DNA from: Bacteroidota bacterium
GTDB taxonomy: Bacteria; Bacteroidota; Bacteroidia; Bacteroidales; DTGW01
DNA length: 64,000 bases
Assembly: GCA_029572965.1 (NCBI GenBank)
Contig: JAKPQD010000383.1
Span: 1 to 64,000 of the forward strand
Direction of reading: 5' to 3'
This document shows positions 1 to 8,702 of the stretch, in pieces. Each line of letters begins with the position of its first letter. Position 1 is the stretch's first letter. Position numbers and translations under genes: made by a program. The notes under the pieces were generated by a model. The model was not told the origin of the DNA. It searched no databases and worked only from the letters and a program-made list of their open reading frames with translations.

Positions 1-614
1 ACTTCTTTTGCCACCGGAATCCATTGTTTAATGTCGTGTTTAACACCAACACCCCATGAGCCTAATTTCAAATTAAAAGAACTTGCATTCAGTTTAATTG
101 TTGGCATAAACCTGACAATAATTTCATTGCCAAACGGCAAACCAATGCCAGCCTGAATTTGAGCCATAGGAACAAAGCTGACACCAAGTCCACCAGGCAT
201 TTTAAAACCCGGAAGATTTTGTCCAGCAACTTGATCCTTTGGGACAAGTGTTGGACCATCTTCATCTTTTCCTGAAATAGTTTGGCCTATTGAGTTTCCC
301 TGCACTGTCAAAGCTGTAAGCCCAAGCTTAGCTGCATCATAAGTTTGCAATGATGAAGGGGCATTGGCCAAACCTGCTGAAAAAGTCAAGTCAAAACCTA
401 ATACTTTATGTACTGTGGCTGTATTGTACCATCCATTGGTCAAGCTAAGGGCAAAGCCTTTTCCCATTGGCTCTGCATACGCTTGCATAAGCTTTTGGGC
501 ATCAGCATCGCCTCCGTTCAACACTTTTGTCACATCATCAAGCTGGCTGTATGCATTGCATGCAAAACCTGCAACAAATAGCCCAAGCGTAAGTTTTAAG
601 ATTATTTTCTTCAT
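1..614 (-). CDS. DUF6588-like outer-membrane protein, 3' end cut off by window edge
   Basis: The gene starts at the ATG at 614 and runs off the left edge, so about 204 N-terminal residues are visible. They begin with a signal peptide (MKKIILKLTLGLFVAGFACN) ending near residue 24. The rest has alternating Gly/aromatic stretches typical of an outer-membrane beta-barrel (NGWYNTATVHK, GFDLTF, QIQAGIGLPFG). The pattern of an N-terminal helix followed by SGWYNTA/LGFDLTF-like segments is what I recall for the Bacteroidota family DUF6588, whose function is unknown. It lies 37 bp after the upstream gene on the same strand, so the two may be cotranscribed. Family assignment is from memory of the pattern; the envelope location is well supported. 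Confidence 0.7.
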   Translation of the reverse strand, partial: MKKIILKLTLGLFVAGFACNAYSQLDDVTKVLNGGDADAQKLMQAYAEPMGKGFALSLTNGWYNTATVHKVLGFDLTFSAGLANAPSSLQTYDAAKLGLTALTVQGNSIGQTISGKDEDGPTLVPKDQVAGQNLPGFKMPGGLGVSFVPMAQIQAGIGLPFGNEIIVRFMPTIKLNASSFNLKLGSWGVGVKHDIKQWIPVAKE

Positions 615-651
615 AATGTTTATTTATTTATAGGTTATTTGGTTATTTATT

Positions 652-1785
652 TCATTTCTTGTTTTCAGTATATTTCTTGAAAATGTTTTCTATCAAAGGA
701 AAATAATACTCGTTAAAAAATATTTTCTTCTTATCACTTGAGAGATATTTAAGTAATTGCCTGCTATTGGCCAACCTCGAAGAATAATATGGTAAATCAA
801 CATCATTAAAATCTCCGGCAAAATATACCGTATTCAAAGCTTTCCCTTTGTTGATAATGATAGCCGGAAAGTTAGACTTAATGCCCATAGCAGAAATGAT
901 GGAGTCGCCAACAGAATTCACGTTAAGCTGAAATTCGGCAACAACATCCATTGAATCTGCAACAGTTAGCACTTCAAAATTGGAAGTAAAATCAGCAACA
1001 TCAGGGACTTTATCCATCAATTCATTGTTTTTTGAAGAAATAATAGGCATTGCTGAATTCATGTGTTCTTTTGCCGACAACACAACTACCTGGTTGAAAT
1101 TGTAAAATATTACGCCTTCTCCACTATAACTCCAACTATTTCCAGTTTGTTCATAATACAGGTTAAGAATATTCACAGGAATATTGGAAGAGTCTAAAGA
1201 AGCATAATAGCAACCAATCCATCCTGTAGATGCTACACCAAACAGTTCTTGTGCTTTGTAGCTGATAAGGTCTGAAGTCGGCTTTTGCAAAATATTAAAT
1301 TCAGCTATCACCAACTTTTGTTTTTGGTGCATTGCCTTTAGTAAGAGAAAATCATTTTGATTAAAGCCCCCTTCTATCAAAGAATTTTCTGTTCGTTGCC
1401 TAAACCCCCTGAACCATTCATTGAAATAAACACCCCGTGCATCGGCAAAATAAACAGCATCGTAAACATTGGCCATACTATCTACAGATTCAAGGCTTAT
1501 GCGTTTTATCTCATATTGATAATCGCTGATAGGTTTCAATGGGTGAAAACCATAATAATCCTTTGATAAGCTATAATTACTGCCATCATTCTTGACAAAC
1601 CTGCTGTTGTTAAGCACCCAAACCAACGAGGCATGCTTTTTATAAGTAAGGTCTGGTACTGTTTTATCTAAAATAAGGATATTAATTTTCTTTTTGGGAT
1701 ATCCTAACCAAATGACATAAGTAGTAAGTAATAATGAAAGAAATACTACTATTATGCTCCCTGCTAATATTTTTAACCACTTCAT
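652..1785 (-). CDS. membrane-anchored protein of unknown function
   Basis: A 377-residue protein with one N-terminal membrane segment (about residues 7-29) followed by a soluble, probably periplasmic domain. I do not recognise a family. The part after the anchor has a Rossmann/GATase-like alternation (KINILILDKTVPD; VYDAVYFADARG; IAEFNILQKPT; SEDGVIFYNF-like strands), reminiscent of proteins of class-I glutamine-amidotransferase fold, but I see no clear Cys-His-Glu triad. It starts at ATG 1785 and ends with a charged tail (FKKYTENKK). The DUF6588-like gene follows 37 bp downstream on the same strand. Call: real gene, function unknown. Confidence 0.7.
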   Translation of the reverse strand: MKWLKILAGSIIVVFLSLLLTTYVIWLGYPKKKINILILDKTVPDLTYKKHASLVWVLNNSRFVKNDGSNYSLSKDYYGFHPLKPISDYQYEIKRISLESVDSMANVYDAVYFADARGVYFNEWFRGFRQRTENSLIEGGFNQNDFLLLKAMHQKQKLVIAEFNILQKPTSDLISYKAQELFGVASTGWIGCYYASLDSSNIPVNILNLYYEQTGNSWSYSGEGVIFYNFNQVVVLSAKEHMNSAMPIISSKNNELMDKVPDVADFTSNFEVLTVADSMDVVAEFQLNVNSVGDSIISAMGIKSNFPAIIINKGKALNTVYFAGDFNDVDLPYYSSRLANSRQLLKYLSSDKKKIFFNEYYFPLIENIFKKYTENKK

Positions 1786-1993
1786 TGTATTGGATATATT
1801 AGTAAATAATTCACTGAAAACTTTTTATTTCTGAAGAATTCAGGCTATCTCATCAATCTATGCTTAATCGACCATTAAAAAACATTCAACCTCTTTTGAA
1901 AGCCAGATTTATCTCAACTTCATTTATCCAATGCTGAAATCTTCCAATATTTCGTTTTTTAAATGTAATATTTTTTTGACAAAAAATAAAAAA

Positions 1994-2386
1994 TTATTTC
2001 TTATTCTCGGCTATAGCTGTCAATTGTAAACCTCCCCTTACATTCTGTATGATAGTAACCTTGCACCATTCAGGTTTAATAGCATCAACAATATCTTCCA
2101 GCATTTTATTTGCCAAACTTTCAGCAAAAATGGCTTCCTCCCTGAATGACCACAAATAAAGCTTCAAACTCTTGCTTTCTATGCACTTTTGAGCCGGTTT
2201 ATATTCCAGAATAAACTGGCTAAAATCAGGCTGTCCCGTAACAGGGCAAAAACTGGTCAATTCGTTGCTTTCAAATTTGACATAATTAATATTTGCAGGT
2301 GTTTCAAAAGTATCGAGCTTCTTAGACGGCTTAGTTACTTTTTTACCAAGAAAGTTAAATTGCTTTTCTTTATTATTCTTCATCAT
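1994..2386 (-). CDS. queF: NADPH-dependent preQ0 reductase QueF (short type)
   Basis: Reduces 7-cyano-7-deazaguanine (preQ0) to preQ1 in queuosine tRNA modification in the cytosol. The 130-residue length is that of the unimodal (YkvM-type) enzymes. Visible signatures are the catalytic Cys47 in SFCPVTGQPDF with Asp54, which form and protonate the thioimide, and the QueF motif ESKSLKLY at 70-77 for NADPH/substrate binding. Two adjacent ATGs (2386, 2383) are possible starts; the first overlaps the queD stop codon by one base (TAATG), so the two are translationally coupled. queC and queE are not in the window. Very confident. Confidence 0.95.
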   Translation of the reverse strand: MMKNNKEKQFNFLGKKVTKPSKKLDTFETPANINYVKFESNELTSFCPVTGQPDFSQFILEYKPAQKCIESKSLKLYLWSFREEAIFAESLANKMLEDIVDAIKPEWCKVTIIQNVRGGLQLTAIAENKK

Positions 2387-2811
2387 TATAACTTATCATT
2401 GATTATTTGTGCCATAGATGTGCATGTTTCAGCAATTTCTACCTTAGCCACTTTTACATGATCATTGGTAAAAAACTCAACTGCTTTTTCAAATATCACC
2501 CGCCCAATGGCTTCAGATGTGGGATTGCCTGTTACAACAAACAACCGTTGCTTGGAATCTTTAATATAATCAACCATTGGGTCTGTCGAAGACAAGATTG
2601 TTGTATGATCCAGCTCGTTGTCTATCCATTCTTTGAGCTTTTTCATTTCGGTAAAATCAATGACCATCCCCTTATTATCCAACTCATCAGCCTCAAGATG
2701 CAAAGCTATCTGCCATGAATGCCCATGATTGTTGGTACACTTGCCCTGGTAATTTTCGTACAACCTATGGGCAGCTTCAAATGTAAATTGTTTAATAACT
2801 CTGTATTTCAT
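2386..2811 (-). CDS. queD: 6-carboxytetrahydropterin synthase QueD
   Basis: Converts 7,8-dihydroneopterin triphosphate to 6-carboxytetrahydropterin, the second step of preQ0/queuosine synthesis. The PTPS-family fold is clear. Zn ligands are His15 (FEAAHRL), His29 and His31 (NNHGHSW). Catalytic Cys25 (GKCTNNH) and the Asp68-His69 pair (ELDHTTI) are present, with a C-terminal IAETCTS segment that would bind the pterin. I use the ATG at 2811, giving 141 residues; the preceding TTG codon is less likely. It is first in a two-gene unit with queF. A TATATTTG hexamer-like -7 element lies at 2856-2849 on this strand, but without a clear TTG -33 box. Confidence 0.95.
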   Translation of the reverse strand: MKYRVIKQFTFEAAHRLYENYQGKCTNNHGHSWQIALHLEADELDNKGMVIDFTEMKKLKEWIDNELDHTTILSSTDPMVDYIKDSKQRLFVVTGNPTSEAIGRVIFEKAVEFFTNDHVKVAKVEIAETCTSMAQIINDKL

Positions 2812-3033
2812 CAAAAAATCGGTTTGTGACGCAAAGCCCTAACTAATTCAAATATAGCTCATTTTTAGCCAAAAAGCGACATTATTCAGGGCTTTATAAA
2901 GAATAGTGCAAAAATAAGCAATTTTCGATAGGGGTAGAAATGAAAATAATTGTGAAGTACTAAAAGAAAGTACCGGTAAAATTTTCAACAAAAACAATAA
3001 GAAAACTTAGTATAAATCTTAAATTTACATGCC

Positions 3034-4326
3034 ATGAAAACTGTAGTTAAAATTGGTAAAAGCACAAGAGTTACATTGAAACTCATTGCCATGACTGTCA
3101 TGCTAGTCATGGGTGCAACATCATTATACGCAAAAAATAATGATACCACAGCAACCGTTTCATTTTCTGGAAAAATAACAGATGCAGAAACAAAAAAAGC
3201 ACTTGTTTATGCAAGTGTGCTTGTTGAAGGAACCAACATTGGCACTATTGCCAACTCTGACGGGGAATACCTGTTAAAGGTACCCAAAAACAAAGCAAAT
3301 GGAAAAGTTTGCTTTACTCATCTTGGATATAAGACTTTAACCCTTGAAATCAGCAGTTTAAAGGCTGAAAACAATGCAATTGCTTTACAACCCGAGATTG
3401 TTTCTTTACAAGAAATCATTGTACGACTTGAAGACCCGGCAACGCTTATAAAAGAAGCTATTGCTAAAATCCCACGCAATTACAGCAAATCAGCAGCCAT
3501 GTACACAGGCTTTTACCGTGAAGCTATCCAACAAAACAAAAAATATGTATCTATTGCAGAAGCTGTATTAGAAGCTTACAAGGCCTCTTACAACAACATA
3601 TTTACTGATGATAAGGTAAAAGTATTGTATGGCCGAAAAAGCCAGGACGTTAAGAAAATGGACACTATTGTGGTAAAACTCCAGGGTGGCCCGCTTACCC
3701 CGTTTTTCCTCGACATTGCCAAAAACCCTGAAAACATTTTCAATGAAGACTTTTTCAAAAATTACGACTTAAAATTATCAGGACAAATTTCATTAGACAA
3801 CGAAAGATGTTACATAATTGAATTTGAACAAAGAAAAAATGTAAATTTGCCCCTGTATAAAGGTAAAATATTTATTGAAGTAGAAAGCCTTGCAATTACA
3901 GCAATAGAATACGGTTTGAGCGAATATGGGCTCGAATATGCCAGCAGCATGTTTGTAAAAAAGAAACCATTGACTATGCGGACAGATATTTTAGGGGCAG
4001 ATTACTTTGTAAAATATACCAAAAACAACGACAAGTGGACTTTGAATTATGTACGTTCTGAATTGAGGTTTAAATGTAAATGGAAAAAGAACTTCTTTGC
4101 TTCGAGCTACAACATTATGTCAGAAATGGCGGTTACAGACATAGATGAAACAAATGTTGAAAAAATAAAAGCAACAGAAACTTTTAAACAAAGCGACATC
4201 TTTTCAGATAAAGCTGATGCATTTAAAGATGACAATTTCTGGGGCGATTATAACATCATATTGCCAGACGAATCAATTCAAAGCGCCATAAAGAAACTTA
4301 ACAAGAAGCTATCAAAGCAAAAATAA
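3034..4326 (+). CDS. secreted protein with carboxypeptidase-regulatory-like domain
   Basis: A 430-residue envelope protein. Residues 1-34 form a long signal peptide. Residues about 41-115 are a carboxypeptidase D regulatory-like beta-sandwich (SGKITDAETKKALVYASVLV ... GTIANSDGEYLLKVP ... FTHLGYKTLTLEI), the domain that also caps Bacteroidota TonB receptors. The remaining 300 residues resemble the conserved partner region of stand-alone CarboxypepD_reg-like proteins, whose role is unknown. No plug or barrel follows, so this is not a receptor. Single gene, divergent from queD, followed by a strong terminator hairpin. Confidence 0.8.
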   Translation: MKTVVKIGKSTRVTLKLIAMTVMLVMGATSLYAKNNDTTATVSFSGKITDAETKKALVYASVLVEGTNIGTIANSDGEYLLKVPKNKANGKVCFTHLGYKTLTLEISSLKAENNAIALQPEIVSLQEIIVRLEDPATLIKEAIAKIPRNYSKSAAMYTGFYREAIQQNKKYVSIAEAVLEAYKASYNNIFTDDKVKVLYGRKSQDVKKMDTIVVKLQGGPLTPFFLDIAKNPENIFNEDFFKNYDLKLSGQISLDNERCYIIEFEQRKNVNLPLYKGKIFIEVESLAITAIEYGLSEYGLEYASSMFVKKKPLTMRTDILGADYFVKYTKNNDKWTLNYVRSELRFKCKWKKNFFASSYNIMSEMAVTDIDETNVEKIKATETFKQSDIFSDKADAFKDDNFWGDYNIILPDESIQSAIKKLNKKLSKQK

Positions 4327-4368
4327 CCGGTTCTTTTTATAGGAATTGGGATTCAAGTTAGTTGGTTT

Positions 4369-4399
4369 AGCTGCAGTTCGAAAGAGCTGCAGCTTTTTT
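4369..4399 (+). terminator. intrinsic terminator
   Basis: An 8-bp perfect stem AGCTGCAG/CTGCAGCT (4369-4376 with 4387-4394), a 10-nt loop, then a T-run. It lies 42 bp after the stop of the upstream plus-strand gene and just before the convergent hydF stop. Confidence 0.8.
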
Positions 4400-4400
4400 A

Positions 4401-5621
4401 TTACAAATACGACAAATCATTGTGCCCTTTTACAAATGGCTGAATAGCCCTGTTGTAGATACCTTGTATGTAGGCAATGGCCATCCCGTAGTTTGTAACC
4501 GGAACACCTTCATCAATGGCAGGTTTTAGCCTGCTGTAGATTTGCCTGCGTGTAATCATACAGCCCCCACATTGTATAACAAGTGCATATTGCTTCAAAT
4601 CAGATGACAACGTACTTAAGCCTGAAGCAACCTCAAATTGGAGCTTACGTCCGGTAAATTGACTAAGCCAGCGGGGAATCTTAACACGGCCTATGTCATC
4701 ACATGAAACCTGGTGTGTGCAAGATTCAAGGATAAGTACTTTATCTCCATCCTGAAGTTTCGATATATAAGGGGTTCCATTAAGATAAGTATCAAAAGGC
4801 CCTTTATGACGGGCTAATAGCACACTAAACCCTGTTAAAGGCACATCTTTAGGAACAATGGCATCTGCTTTGATAAATATAGAGCTGTCTGTAATGGCTA
4901 ACTTAGGTTTGATTCCTGAATTGCGCAAAAATGCATCAGCTTCACGTTCTTTTACCACTATTGCCACACAGTCATTGTCCAACGCATCACGAATGGCCTG
5001 AACCTGAGGCAATATAAGTCTTCCTTCCGGAGCCTCGTTGTCAATAGGCATAATCAGCAACACTACATCACCGTAGCTGACCAAATCGCCAAACAAAGAT
5101 TCTTTTTTCCAGGCATTTTCAGGCAATAGTTTCTTAATCAGCGATAACACCATGTCTTCATCTGCCTGATTATTGATGCTGGAAGTAAGCACCTCTGCAT
5201 TAGTCTCCTTCTTTATCATTTGGATAAATGATTCATGGGGTTTATCAACATCACATTTGTTAACCAGAATAAAATAAGGTACTTCCTTCTCTATAAATTG
5301 ATTAATAAGCTTTTTTTCGGGTTCTCCAAACTCATTGTTTGTAACAACAAGGATGGCCAGGTCGATATGGTTGATGGATTGTAGTGTTTTGGCAATGCGC
5401 TTCTGCCCCAGCTCACCAACATCGTCAATACCGGCAGTATCAATCATGATAACAGGCCCGGCGCCATGAATCTCCATTGATTTCTTTACCGGGTCAGTGG
5501 TGGTACCAGCAATATCAGACACAATGGCTACGTCTTGTCCGGCAAGCTTGTTTATCCATGAGCTTTTGCCATTATTACGCCTTCCGTAAATGCCTATATG
5601 TGGTTTGTTTTCTTTTGCCAT
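4401..5621 (-). CDS. hydF: [FeFe]-hydrogenase H-cluster maturation GTPase HydF
   Basis: Scaffold GTPase on which the 2Fe subcluster of [FeFe] hydrogenase is assembled by HydE and HydG before transfer to HydA. The N-terminal G domain has the P-loop GRRNNGKS (13-20), switch threonines (IAGTTTDP), G3 DTAG (61-64) and G4 NKCD (121-124). The C-terminal cluster domain has the diagnostic ligands Cys301-x-His303 followed after 47 residues by Cys351-GG-Cys354, inside the family's 46-53 spacing. At 406 residues it is full length. hydE, hydG and hydA are not within this window. Its presence implies a fermentative, H2-metabolising anaerobe. Confidence 0.96.
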   Translation of the reverse strand: MAKENKPHIGIYGRRNNGKSSWINKLAGQDVAIVSDIAGTTTDPVKKSMEIHGAGPVIMIDTAGIDDVGELGQKRIAKTLQSINHIDLAILVVTNNEFGEPEKKLINQFIEKEVPYFILVNKCDVDKPHESFIQMIKKETNAEVLTSSINNQADEDMVLSLIKKLLPENAWKKESLFGDLVSYGDVVLLIMPIDNEAPEGRLILPQVQAIRDALDNDCVAIVVKEREADAFLRNSGIKPKLAITDSSIFIKADAIVPKDVPLTGFSVLLARHKGPFDTYLNGTPYISKLQDGDKVLILESCTHQVSCDDIGRVKIPRWLSQFTGRKLQFEVASGLSTLSSDLKQYALVIQCGGCMITRRQIYSRLKPAIDEGVPVTNYGMAIAYIQGIYNRAIQPFVKGHNDLSYL

Positions 5622-5808
5622 AGCTATAAAACATTTAATATACCAAACTGTTTAATATACAAAAGTTTCTTTGATTACTTCTTTTACCCGATAAATTTCA
5701 GTTCCAGTAAGGTTATCAGTTTCTTATATTTGTTTTATCCGAACAAAATTGATTTTCAATGGTCAAATGATTAAAACACTCTGTAACTCTGTTTCTTCGG
5801 AGTAAATT

Positions 5809-6018
5809 TTATCCCAAAAACTCAAAGCGTTTAAAAGTCTTGCCATCTCTGGTTACTTCATCGGTAAACATAGACAGCGGGCGCACCCATATTTCTTTTT
5901 CATCTTCCTGGTTAACATAAATGACCATATCTTCTAAGGTTTCAGAATGCTTAGCAATACCAATGGTTTCGTACATGTGCCCTTTAAAATGCCTGTAAGT
6001 GCCGTGTTTGAATTTCAT
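5809..6018 (-). CDS. DUF1653 domain protein
   Basis: A 69-residue protein that is entirely one DUF1653 domain (KHGTYRHFKGHMYETIG ... ETLEDMVIYVN ... EIWVRPLSMFTDEV ... RFEFLG). The family is a small SH3-like barrel of unknown function found across bacteria. The start ATG lies 18 bp after the stop of the UvrA-like gene on the same strand, so it is probably the last gene of that transcript. The gap from here to hydF (5622-5808) holds no other gene; it has a short direct repeat TTTAATATA (two copies near 5636-5660). Confidence 0.85.
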   Translation of the reverse strand: MKFKHGTYRHFKGHMYETIGIAKHSETLEDMVIYVNQEDEKEIWVRPLSMFTDEVTRDGKTFKRFEFLG

Positions 6019-6036
6019 ATCGTTTTTTTTACAAAG

Positions 6037-8286
6037 CTAAAGTACATTTTTTAAATATTGACCAGTATAAGAATTTTTGCATTCAACAAGGTTTTCCGGA
6101 GTGCCTTCAAAAAGCACACAGCCACCATTCTTCCCTCCATCTGGCCCCATGTCAATCACCCAGTCGGCATGCTTTATCAAATCAAGGTTGTGCTCAATAA
6201 CCACCACAGTATTGTTGTTTTTCACCAATTTTTTGATAATAGAAACAAGCCTGTCGATGTCGGCCATGTGTAGCCCGGTGGTTGGTTCGTCCATGATATA
6301 AAGGTTGCCTTTTTTATGCAATTCAGAAGCTATTTTTATGCGTTGAGCCTCGCCGCCAGACAAACTGCTCAACGATTGTCCGATGTCGAGATATTCGAGG
6401 CCTGTTTCGCAAAGCACTTTTAAGCGTTTGCGGGTTTCGTTGTTTTCAAAAAAGTCAACCGCCTCTTCTGCAGGCATGTTCAGTATTTCAAAAATGTTTT
6501 TGCCCTTATATTTAATGGCAAGCACATCATCTTTGAAGCGTTGTCCGCTGCATTCGTCACATTCAATATTTACATCGTCCATAAAGCTCATTTCGAGAGA
6601 TATGTAGCCCATACCCTTGCATTTAGGACAAGCTCCATCAGAGTTAAAGCTAAACAGGCTGGCATTAGCGCCGGTAGCATTGGCAATCTCTTTTCGTACC
6701 AAGTCGAAAAACCCAATATAAGTGGCCGGTGTACTACGTGATGACCGTGTAACAGCCTGCTGGTCTATAACTATGGCATCGGGATTATTGTTGAGGAATA
6801 CCCCATTGATAAGGCTGCTTTTGCCCGAGCCTGCAACCCCGGTAATGCAGGTCAAAACACCCTTTGGTATCTCAACCGATACATTTTTCAGGTTATGTAA
6901 GGTGGCGTTTTTTATAGCATAAGATTCTGTCCAGGGTTTTCGGGTATATCCATTATGAGGGGGCATATTGATATACTGAGCAGTAAGCGTATCAGCGCTT
7001 TTCAAAGATTCATAAGAACCTTGAAAAACTATCTGGCCTCCACGAACACCAGAACGGGGTCCAACGTCAACAATCCAGTCAGCACAGCGCATAATATCTG
7101 GGTCGTGTTCGACAACAAATACAGAGTTGCCTTTATCTCTCAGTTGCCTGAGCATATTAATCAGGTGGGCATTGTCCTTGGGATGTAAGCCGATGCTTGG
7201 CTCATCGAGAATGTACATCATTTCTACAAGGTCGCAATCGAGCTGCCGTGCCATCTTTACCCGTTGGCTTTCGCCACCCGACAGGGTTGATACAGGCCTG
7301 TCGAGCGAAAGATAATGAACGCCTATATTTATCAGGTGCCCCAATATCGAACGCATCTTGGATATAATGACCTGAGCGGCTTCTATGTTGATATTTGCAA
7401 GAAAAGCATCTAAATCGACAAGTTCGATATTGCTCAACTCGGCATAGTTCTTTCCAAGAAGAAGAGAAGATCGTGCGCGGTCGTTAATCCTTGTCCCTTT
7501 ACACATTTCGCATTCCGAGTAGATGAAATACCTTTGATACGCATCTTTGCGGGTTTCGGGCACTTCATCTTCGCTTTTTTCAACATAATACCCTTCGAGC
7601 TTTCTGACAATACCCACATGGTTTTTCAAATAAGTACCTGCCCCATGCTTGCGTTCAACCGGGATAGACTCTGCAAACAGCAGGTTGTTCCATTCTTCTT
7701 TGCTGTATTCGCCCAGTTTTTTATCGGGGTCAAACAGTCCGCAAGCCACAAGTTCGCGCCAGTGCCAACCGCCAACTTTCATGTCGGGGTGTGTAATAGC
7801 TCCTTCGCGCAAACTCAGCGATTTATCTATCAGCAAGTTTATATCCACTGCTATTTTCTTGCCCAAACCTTTGCAATATGGGCACATACCTTCGGGATGG
7901 TTGAATGAAAAGAAAAATGACGGCCCAATAAAGGGCTCTGCAAAACGTGAAAACAGCATTCGCAGGTATGTACTAAGTTCTGTAGCTGTTCCGACTGTAC
8001 TTCGCAGGTTTCGTCCCATGCGCTTCTGGTCAATAACTATAGCGGTAGATATGTTGCGGATTTCGTCCACATCAGGTCGCGAAAGTTTTGGCAATCGCTG
8101 ACGAGCAAAGGACGAAAATGTCTCAATCAGTTGTCGCTGGGCTTCGGTGTATAATGTATCGAAAACAAGCGATGACTTGCCAGACCCGGACACCCCGGTG
8201 AATACAACTATCTTGTTCTTTGGTATTTCTATGGATACGTTTTTAAGGTTGTGAACGCGTGCGTTTCGAATGATGATATTAGACAT
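6037..8286 (-). CDS. short UvrA-family ABC ATPase (UvrA2-like, no UvrB-binding domain)
   Basis: A 749-residue twin-ATPase of the UvrA family, about 190 residues shorter than canonical UvrA. Walker A motifs are GVSGSGKS (31-38) and GVAGSGKS (483-490). The first signature LSGGESQR is at about 335 and a second LSGGEAQR lies near 650. Two zinc modules remain: CPYC/CEMC (135-138, 259-262) and CPKC/CDEC (553-556, 576-579). Only about 300 residues separate the first Walker A from its signature, so most of the UvrB-binding insertion is missing. Such paralogs are linked in other bacteria to tolerance of DNA-binding drugs rather than to core excision repair; that role here is inference. It lies close to an AraC/GyrI-type regulator, which fits drug response. 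Confidence 0.9.
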   Translation of the reverse strand: MSNIIIRNARVHNLKNVSIEIPKNKIVVFTGVSGSGKSSLVFDTLYTEAQRQLIETFSSFARQRLPKLSRPDVDEIRNISTAIVIDQKRMGRNLRSTVGTATELSTYLRMLFSRFAEPFIGPSFFFSFNHPEGMCPYCKGLGKKIAVDINLLIDKSLSLREGAITHPDMKVGGWHWRELVACGLFDPDKKLGEYSKEEWNNLLFAESIPVERKHGAGTYLKNHVGIVRKLEGYYVEKSEDEVPETRKDAYQRYFIYSECEMCKGTRINDRARSSLLLGKNYAELSNIELVDLDAFLANINIEAAQVIISKMRSILGHLINIGVHYLSLDRPVSTLSGGESQRVKMARQLDCDLVEMMYILDEPSIGLHPKDNAHLINMLRQLRDKGNSVFVVEHDPDIMRCADWIVDVGPRSGVRGGQIVFQGSYESLKSADTLTAQYINMPPHNGYTRKPWTESYAIKNATLHNLKNVSVEIPKGVLTCITGVAGSGKSSLINGVFLNNNPDAIVIDQQAVTRSSRSTPATYIGFFDLVRKEIANATGANASLFSFNSDGACPKCKGMGYISLEMSFMDDVNIECDECSGQRFKDDVLAIKYKGKNIFEILNMPAEEAVDFFENNETRKRLKVLCETGLEYLDIGQSLSSLSGGEAQRIKIASELHKKGNLYIMDEPTTGLHMADIDRLVSIIKKLVKNNNTVVVIEHNLDLIKHADWVIDMGPDGGKNGGCVLFEGTPENLVECKNSYTGQYLKNVL

Positions 8287-8313
8287 AAAAGTTATGAATT
8301 ATGAGTTATGAGG
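8287..8313. repeat. 7-bp-periodic repeat, left flank of four-helix-bundle gene
   Basis: Successive near-identical heptads (AGTTATG, AATTATG, AGTTATG) that also encode the C-terminal residues and stop codon of the minus-strand four-helix-bundle gene. AAAAGTTATGA at 8287-8297 is exactly inverted at 8682-8692. Confidence 0.7.
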
Positions 8314-8660
8314 TTTTGTTTGGTGGTAAGTATTATGGAACGGAGAATTTTTAATATTTCTGTCGCTTTTGAATTATAAGAATCAAATTCAGCTGAGGAA
8401 ATAAAATTACTTTCTTTTAATAGTTCAAGCCAGTAAATAGTTTCGTCGCATTCCTTCTGAGCAATTGCCAGTTTGTGAATGAAATCAGCCTTACTTTCTG
8501 CATTTAAAGCTTCTCTGGTATTAGCTCCTATACTTGTCCCAGAACGCAGAAGCTGTTTACCTAAAACATATTCTTTTTTAGTATCGTGAAGTCTTTTATA
8601 TAATTCTACTATCTGAACAGCAAATTCAAACGTTTTATCTTTTATAATCACTTGCTTCAT
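8292..8660 (-). CDS. four-helix-bundle protein, 23S rRNA intervening-sequence (S23) family
   Basis: A 122-residue all-helical protein. It has the family signature of a first helix KTFEFAVQIVELYKRLH-like, then the motif LLRSGTSIGANTREALNAES and the following KADFIHKLAIAQKECDETIYWLELL. This is the TIGR02436/S23 family, originally found inside 23S rRNA intervening sequences and also related to the Avd protein of diversity-generating retroelements; the molecular role of stand-alone copies is unknown. No rRNA or reverse transcriptase is nearby. The gene sits between the UvrA-like gene and the AraC regulator, framed by 7-bp repeats in inverted orientation, and its last residues (LITHNS) are encoded by the left repeat, suggesting insertion as a unit. 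Confidence 0.88.
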   Translation of the reverse strand: MKQVIIKDKTFEFAVQIVELYKRLHDTKKEYVLGKQLLRSGTSIGANTREALNAESKADFIHKLAIAQKECDETIYWLELLKESNFISSAEFDSYNSKATEILKILRSIILTTKQNLITHNS

Positions 8661-8673
8661 TGTTTATTGTATT

Positions 8674-8700
8674 TTATTAACTCATAACTTTTAACTCAAG
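8674..8700. repeat. 7-bp-periodic repeat, right flank of four-helix-bundle gene
   Basis: Heptads TTAACTC, ATAACTT, TTAACTC (8678-8698), containing TCATAACTTTT (8682-8692), the exact inverse of the left-flank word at 8287-8297. Confidence 0.65.
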
Positions 8701-8702
8701 AT

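Noticed and set aside
2815-3033. preQ1 riboswitch upstream of queD
   Set aside because: The region has no preQ1-I or -II pattern; only an isolated inverted repeat (AAAGCCCT at 2833, AGGGCTTT at 2888) with a 47-nt loop, probably chance.
7649-8101. 150-codon plus-strand open frame inside the UvrA-like gene
   Set aside because: Opposite a well-conserved coding region; the translation is Ser/Arg-rich and unlike any protein.
8292-8660. Diversity-generating retroelement accessory gene (avd)
   Set aside because: The protein is of the same superfamily, but there is no reverse transcriptase or template/variable repeat pair nearby.
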